NCBI RefSeq assembly: GCF_052114605.1
Contig: NZ_JBFRFB010000007.1
Span: forward strand, 1 to 64,000
Direction of reading: 5' to 3'
Length of the DNA stretch: 64,000 bases
Source: Microvirga sp052114605
GTDB lineage: Bacteria; Pseudomonadota; Alphaproteobacteria; Rhizobiales; Beijerinckiaceae
In this document: positions 59,442 through 64,000 of the stretch, piece by piece
Position numbering within the stretch: the stretch's first letter is position 1
Layout: every line of letters starts with the position of its first letter
Program-made: the position numbers and the translations under genes
The notes under the pieces: model-generated
What the model was told of the DNA's origin: nothing
Database searches by the model: none
What the model saw: the letters and a program-made list of their open reading frames with translations, nothing else

Positions 59442-60302
59442 TCACTCCCGTCCCCGCACGCTCTTTTCCACCTTCACCCGATGCTCGATGAAGTTGCGGA
59501 TTTCGCGGGTGCGGCGGGCGGTGTCGAGCACTTCGGAATCCACGCCGTGGCGCCAGGCGAGATCGAAGCGGGACGGTTCCCTGTCGAGCATCGTGAGGTC
59601 GTCCGCGTAGGCATGCACTTCCTCAGGCGCGCGGCAGAAGCCTTCGCGGATCATGAGTTCGGTGCGCAGCCGCAGGATGACGGCGAGCTCAGTGAGGCTG
59701 AATTCAGGGTGGTACTGAACGCCCCAGAAGGTGCCGCCGTCCTGGCGGAACTCCGCCGCCTGGACGGCGGAGACCGGATTGGTGGCGACGATTGTGGCGT
59801 CTTTCGGCAGCACCGTCACCATGTCGAGATGGATGGCCGGCGCGTCATAGACCTCCGGGCGGCCTTCCAGCATGGGGTGGCCCCTGCCCTCTTCCGTGCG
59901 GCGCAGGCGGCGGGCGAAGCCCACCTCACGGCCGAGCGGGTTGCGTTGCACATCGCCGTCGGCGGCCACCGCCGCGACCTGGAGGCCCCAGCAGGAACCG
60001 AAGGCCGGGGTGCGCGAGGCATAGATCGCGCGCATCAGGTCGATCTGGCGCGTGATTTCCGGCGTGCGGTCATAGATGCTGAGATGCGAGCCGGTGAGCA
60101 CGATGCCGTCATAGGATTCGAGGCCTGCGGCATCCGGCAGGTTCGCGCCCTCGTCCGCCGGAAAGGCGATGTCGCAGATCGCGCCCTTCGCGGAGCCCTG
60201 AATCACATCCGCATAGGACTCGGACAGCATTCGACCATAGGCGGCCTTGTGGGCCTCCCTTGCGCCACGCGTATTGCCCTCAACCACTAGAAACCGTAAG
60301 GC
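59442..60302 (-). CDS. Class I glutamine amidotransferase-like protein
   Basis: The 286-residue protein has the triad nucleophile Cys105 in FGSCWGLQV and His199 with Glu201 in VQYHPEFS. It resembles GMP-synthase-like GATase1 proteins of unknown partner. The N-terminal TGSHLSIYD loop covers the glutamine pocket. It has no synthetase domain, so either it acts with another protein or on a small amide. ATG 60302 is favoured over 60314. It is monocistronic, facing purA's upstream region. Confidence 0.82.
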   Translation of the reverse strand, partial: ALRFLVVEGNTRGAREAHKAAYGRMLSESYADVIQGSAKGAICDIAFPADEGANLPDAAGLESYDGIVLTGSHLSIYDRTPEITRQIDLMRAIYASRTPAFGSCWGLQVAAVAADGDVQRNPLGREVGFARRLRRTEEGRGHPMLEGRPEVYDAPAIHLDMVTVLPKDATIVATNPVSAVQAAEFRQDGGTFWGVQYHPEFSLTELAVILRLRTELMIREGFCRAPEEVHAYADDLTMLDREPSRFDLAWRHGVDSEVLDTARRTREIRNFIEHRVKVEKSVRGRE

Positions 60303-60431
60303 CATAGACGTCACACGCCTCCTTTTTGCGCTGGTTTACCGAAACCGCGCCCGGCGGCAAGCGCAATTGCACCGTTCAGCCAAGCGGATCACGCATGCCT
60401 GGGCGACGCGTCAGGGGATCGGGCCTTTTTC

Positions 60432-61340
60432 ATGAAATTCCTGCAACCGCTCGGGCAAGCCTTCTGGAGCCAGGCCTATTTGCTGCTTGTGCTCACGGCC
60501 TTGATGTGGGGCGGCAACGCGATCGCGGGACGACTGGCCGTGGGCCATGTCTCCCCCATGATCCTGACCTGCATGCGCTGGGTGATCGTGGTCATGGTGA
60601 CCATACCGCTCGTCGGACGACAGACCGTTGCTGAATGGCCGAAGATGAAACAGCATTGGCGCTTCATCGTCCTCATGGGAGCCTTCGGCTTCACCGCGTT
60701 CAATGCCCTGTTCTACGCGGCCGCACACCATACCACCGCCGTGAACCTCACCATCTTCCAGGGCTCGATCCCGGTGCTCGTGCTGCTCGGCTCGGTGCTG
60801 TTCTTCCAGACCCGCGTGGTTCCGCTGCAGATCCTTGGAATGATCGTGACGATCGCGGGCGTGGTCCTAATCTCCGTGAAGGCCGATCTCGACATCCTCA
60901 AGACGCTGGCGCTCAATTTCGGCGATGTGCTCACTCTCATCGCCTGCGTGCTCTACGCGGCCTACACCCTGGGCCTGCGCCGCCGCCCCGCCCTTCCGGC
61001 CCTCGTGTTCTTCGCCGGGTTAGCCTTCGTCGCGTTCGTGAGTTCGGTGCCCCTGCTCGTCATGGAGGTGATCAACGGCACGGCGCGCTGGCCGGACATG
61101 CAGGGCTGGCTGGTTCTGCTCTATGCGGGCCTCATGCCCTCGCTCGTCTCGCAGCTCTTCTTCATGCGCGGCGTCGAGCTGATCGGCCCGGCGCGCGCAG
61201 GCATCTTCGTCAACCTCGTGCCGGTCTTCGGCGCATTGCTCGCGGTGGTTCTGCTGGGCGAGCCCTTCGCGTTCTATCACGGCCTGGGGCTTGCTCTCGT
61301 GCTCGGCGGCATCTGGCTCGCGGAGCAGCGGCGGCGCTAG
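60432..61340 (+). CDS. EamA/DMT family transporter
   Basis: The 302-residue membrane protein has ten predicted helices in two EamA repeats (about 15-145 and 160-300). It begins MKFLQPLGQAFWSQAYLLLVL. Repeat 2 contains GVELIGPARAGIFVNLVPVFGALLA. Members move metabolites or drugs; substrate unknown. Divergent from the amidotransferase gene with a 130-bp gap. Confidence 0.87.
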   Translation: MKFLQPLGQAFWSQAYLLLVLTALMWGGNAIAGRLAVGHVSPMILTCMRWVIVVMVTIPLVGRQTVAEWPKMKQHWRFIVLMGAFGFTAFNALFYAAAHHTTAVNLTIFQGSIPVLVLLGSVLFFQTRVVPLQILGMIVTIAGVVLISVKADLDILKTLALNFGDVLTLIACVLYAAYTLGLRRRPALPALVFFAGLAFVAFVSSVPLLVMEVINGTARWPDMQGWLVLLYAGLMPSLVSQLFFMRGVELIGPARAGIFVNLVPVFGALLAVVLLGEPFAFYHGLGLALVLGGIWLAEQRRR

Positions 61341-61373
61341 AAATGTCCTCTGACGGACATCAAACCCTCCACT

Positions 61374-61480
61374 GTCATCCCCGCGAAGGTGGGGACCCAG
61401 AAAAACCGGCTGCGCAGAATGAACCACTGTCGTGGTTATGGATCCCGGGCTCCGCTGCGCGGCCCCGGGATGACACTGGA
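61374..61480. repeat. Intergenic palindromic repeats between DMT transporter and purU
   Basis: GTCATCCCCGCGAAGGTGGGGAC (about 61375-61397) and GATCCCGGGCTCCGCTGCGCGGCCCCGGGATGAC (about 61441-61474) resemble the copies near 59165 and 59373. They lie between convergent genes. Confidence 0.65.
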
Positions 61481-61482
61481 AA

Positions 61483-62355
61483 CTAATCCGCGAACACCAC
61501 CGTCTTGCGGCCGTTGAGCAGGATGCGGTCTTCCAGGTGATAGCGCACGGCGCGGGCCAGCACGCGGCGCTCGATGTCGCGGCCCTTGCGCACGAGATCG
61601 TCCGCCGAGTCGCGATGCGTGATCGATTCCACGTCCTGCGCGATGATCGGCCCCTCGTCGAGATCCGACGTCACGTAATGCGCCGTCGCGCCGATCAGCT
61701 TCACGCCGCGCGTATGGGCCTGGTGATAGGGCTTCGCGCCCTTGAAGCTCGGCAGGAATGAATGGTGAATGTTGATGCAGCGTCCGGCGAGCTTCGCGGC
61801 CAGCCCATCCGACAGCACCTGCATGTAGCGCGCGAGCACCACGAAATCGGCCCTTGCATCGCGGATGATTTCCCAGACACGTCCCTCCTGCTCCAGCTTC
61901 GTGTCCTGCGTGACGGGCAGGTAGTGGAACGGCACGTCGCCCAGATCCACATGGCTATAGGCCTCGACCGGATGATTGGCGATGACGCCGACGGGCTCGA
62001 AATCGAGCTCATTGATGCGCCAGCGATAGAGCAGGTCCGCGAGGCAATGGTCGAATTTCGACACGAGCAGCATGACACGTTGCCTGCGGCCCTGGTCGCT
62101 CATCGTCCATGTCATGCCGAGACGCGAAGCGAGCGGCGCAAAGCCGCCCTTGAGCGCCTCGATATCGCTCTCGCCTTCGACAGGATTGAACACGACACGC
62201 ATGAAGAAGCGATCCGTCTGCGTATCGTCGTATTGCTGCGCATCGAGGATGTTGAGGCCCGCATCGGACAGATGGCTCGCGACCGCCGCCACGATACCAG
62301 GACGGTTCGCGCAGGCGAGCGTCAGGATGAAGCGTTGCGAGACATTCATGGCCAT
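61483..62355 (-). CDS. purU: Formyltetrahydrofolate deformylase
   Basis: The 290-residue enzyme has an N-terminal ACT domain (about 8-85) and a C-terminal formyltransferase-type hydrolase domain with NHPVEAY and the catalytic INIHHSFLPSFKGAKPYHQA. It releases formate from 10-formyl-THF, balancing one-carbon units. It follows serA by 23 bp on the same strand, so the two form an operon and link serine formation to one-carbon supply. ATG 62355 and ATG 62349 are both possible. Confidence 0.93.
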   Translation of the reverse strand: MAMNVSQRFILTLACANRPGIVAAVASHLSDAGLNILDAQQYDDTQTDRFFMRVVFNPVEGESDIEALKGGFAPLASRLGMTWTMSDQGRRQRVMLLVSKFDHCLADLLYRWRINELDFEPVGVIANHPVEAYSHVDLGDVPFHYLPVTQDTKLEQEGRVWEIIRDARADFVVLARYMQVLSDGLAAKLAGRCINIHHSFLPSFKGAKPYHQAHTRGVKLIGATAHYVTSDLDEGPIIAQDVESITHRDSADDLVRKGRDIERRVLARAVRYHLEDRILLNGRKTVVFAD

Positions 62356-62378
62356 GATGCAGTCCTCAAATCCTCTGA

Positions 62379-63971
62379 CTAAAATCTGACGGCGCGGGCG
62401 CGCTTGACCTGCGGGATCTCCTCGATCCTGCGCAGGAGCTCATCGCTCACCGGCTGATCGACCGAGACGAAGCAGATCGCATCGCCGCCGGGCTTGTCGC
62501 GGCCGAGCGCGAAAGTCGCGACGTTCACGCCGGACTCGCCGAGGAGCGTGCCGAAGCGGCCGATGAAGCCGGGCTTGTCGTCGTTGCGCACATAGATCAT
62601 GTGCGGCGCGAACTCGGCATCTACCATGATGTCGCGGATTTCCGTGACGCGCGGCTTGCCGTCCTGGAACACGGTGCCGCCCGCGTGGCGCGGCATGTCG
62701 TCGGCATCGACGATGATGCGGATGAAGCTCTCGTAGTCGCGCGCCGCGCTCTCACGCTTCACCTCTTCCACAACGATGCCGCGCTCGCGCGCCACGAGCG
62801 GCGCCGACACCATGTTGATGTCCTGCAGGAAGGGACGCAGAACGCCCGTGACAGCAGCCGAAGTGAGCGCGCGGGTGTTCATCTCGGCGACAGCGCCCTC
62901 GTATTCGATGCGGATGCCCTTGATGGAGGCATCCGTGAGTTGGCCGAGGAACGAGCCGAGCTTTTCGGCGAGCGCCACGAAGGGCTTGAGGCGCGGCGCC
63001 TCTTCCGCCGTGATCGACGGGAAGTTCACCGCGTTCTGGATCGCGCCCTGGAGCAGGTAATCGGACATCTGCTCCGCCACCTGCAAAGCCACGTTCTCCT
63101 GCGCTTCCGTGGTGGCCGCACCCAGATGCGGCGTGCAGACCACGTTGGGATGGCCGAAGAGCGGATTGCTCGTCGCGGGCTCCTCGACGAACACGTCGAA
63201 GGCAGCGCCCGCCACATGGCCGGAATCGAGCGCCGCGCGCAAAGCCAACTCATCAACGAGACCGCCACGGGCACAGTTGATGATACGCACGCCCTTCTTT
63301 GTCTTGGCGATGTTCTCGGCGGAGAGCACGTTCTTCGTCTTCTCCGTCATCGGCACATGCAGCGTGATGATGTCGGCGCGGCGCAGAAGGTCATCGAGTT
63401 CCACCTTCTCGACGCCGAGCTCAACAGCGCGCTCGGGCGACAGGAAGGGATCATAGGCGATGACCTTCATGCGAAGCCCGATGCCGCGATCGGCCACGAT
63501 GGAGCCGATATTGCCGCAGCCGATGATTCCGAGCACCTTGGCGGTCAGCTCGACGCCCATGAAGCGGTTCTTCTCCCACTTGCCGGCCTGCGTCGAAGCA
63601 TCCGCTTGCGGGATCTGGCGCGCGAGCGCGAACATCATCGCGATGGCGTGTTCTGCCGTCGTGATGGAATTGCCGAAGGGCGTGTTCATGACGATGATGC
63701 CCTTCGCCGTGGCGGCGGGAATCTCGACATTGTCCACGCCGATGCCGGCGCGGCCGATGACCTTCAGGTTTGTCGCCTGTTCGAGAATTTTCGCCGTCAC
63801 CTTGGTGGCGGAGCGGATCGCGAGGCCGTCATAATTGCCGATGATGGCAGCGAGCTTCTCTTTGTCCTTGCCGAGATCGGGCTGGAAATCGACCTCGATG
63901 CCGCGATCCTTGAAGATCTGCACGGCAGCGGGGGAGAGAGCGTCGGAAATGAGTACGCGGGGAGCGGGCAT
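62379..63971 (-). CDS. serA: D-3-phosphoglycerate dehydrogenase
   Basis: The 530-residue enzyme starts the serine pathway by oxidising 3-phosphoglycerate with NAD+. It has the Rossmann motif GIIGCGNIGSIVADRG near residue 145, a catalytic His in CTPHLGAATTEAQ, an intervening domain (about 318-450) and a C-terminal ACT domain (about 457-530) for serine feedback. The three-domain length fits type I enzymes. ATG 63971 with AGGTG upstream starts where the family does; an earlier in-frame ATG at 63998 adds nine residues. Confidence 0.96.
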   Translation of the reverse strand: MPAPRVLISDALSPAAVQIFKDRGIEVDFQPDLGKDKEKLAAIIGNYDGLAIRSATKVTAKILEQATNLKVIGRAGIGVDNVEIPAATAKGIIVMNTPFGNSITTAEHAIAMMFALARQIPQADASTQAGKWEKNRFMGVELTAKVLGIIGCGNIGSIVADRGIGLRMKVIAYDPFLSPERAVELGVEKVELDDLLRRADIITLHVPMTEKTKNVLSAENIAKTKKGVRIINCARGGLVDELALRAALDSGHVAGAAFDVFVEEPATSNPLFGHPNVVCTPHLGAATTEAQENVALQVAEQMSDYLLQGAIQNAVNFPSITAEEAPRLKPFVALAEKLGSFLGQLTDASIKGIRIEYEGAVAEMNTRALTSAAVTGVLRPFLQDINMVSAPLVARERGIVVEEVKRESAARDYESFIRIIVDADDMPRHAGGTVFQDGKPRVTEIRDIMVDAEFAPHMIYVRNDDKPGFIGRFGTLLGESGVNVATFALGRDKPGGDAICFVSVDQPVSDELLRRIEEIPQVKRARAVRF

Positions 63972-64000
63972 GGTGCACCTGTTGTTTGCCGCTGTCACAC

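Noticed and set aside
1..64000. CRISPR arrays, insertion sequences and intact prophage
   Set aside because: No regularly spaced direct repeats, no transposase with terminal inverted repeats and no phage structural genes were seen; only the integrase remnant at 53200.

Overview
The window is a 64-kb, GC-rich chromosomal segment that reads as a Hyphomicrobiales (Rhizobiales) alphaproteobacterium, probably Methylobacteriaceae or Microvirga-like. The order-level call rests on a gcrA cell-cycle gene, a circularly permuted two-piece ssrA (tmRNA) gene, the alphaproteobacterial long form of Dcd, a phoR-pstSCAB-phoU-phoB block and a DUF6481-type protein. The genus-level guess is inference. Nearly all genes are intact. 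No CRISPR array, intact phage or insertion sequence is visible.

Layout. 0-0.3 kb: promoter and boxA leader of an rRNA operon reading off the left edge. 0.7-8.5 kb: tRNA-Gly, dcd, apaG, argE, the argD-argF-hslO operon and gcrA. 8.6-15.3 kb: the complete phosphate-starvation module with a PHO box before pstS. 15.4-24.5 kb: a YbhN-type membrane protein, a PAS-HWE kinase, a B12 block (cobU, a BtuF-like protein, a cobalamin riboswitch and btuB), a lytic transglycosylase and an MFS transporter. 24.6-31.6 kb: rfbD, metZ, a TRAP transporter and small proteins. 31.8-35 kb: a secreted alginate-lyase-like protein, a Crp/Fnr regulator and a membrane protein. 35.7-39.4 kb: a co-oriented run of small proteins (two cold-shock proteins, ribosomal protein S21, a DUF6481-like protein, a paralogous pair of about 65-75 residues) ending in plsC. 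40.3-40.7 kb: ssrA. 41.2-53.0 kb: a catabolic region with a hydantoinase, two paralogous Atz/Trz-type amidohydrolases around a hydantoin racemase, a YtcJ-type amidohydrolase, an Aap-type amino-acid ABC transporter without its ATPase, and a FAD-dependent oxidoreductase. 53.2-53.6 kb: a decayed integrase fragment beside tRNA-Glu. 53.7-64 kb: rluD, rpoH, a conserved membrane protein, purA, a class I amidotransferase, a DMT transporter, purU and serA.

How it fits together. The most accessory-looking part is 40.7-53.5 kb. It is bounded by two RNA genes of the kind used as integration sites (ssrA and tRNA-Glu), carries an integrase remnant at the tRNA 3' end, and encodes import, ring opening, racemisation, deamination or hydrolysis, and oxidation, so it looks like a unit for a cyclic ureide or hydantoin-like nitrogen source. 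The substrate is unknown.

Regulatory RNA is the other theme. The btuB riboswitch has a readable translational switch. purA is preceded by a terminator with a mutually exclusive antiterminator pairing. The argD promoter is followed at once by an intrinsic-terminator-like hairpin. Two transporter operons carry long hairpins between the binding-protein gene and the permease genes.
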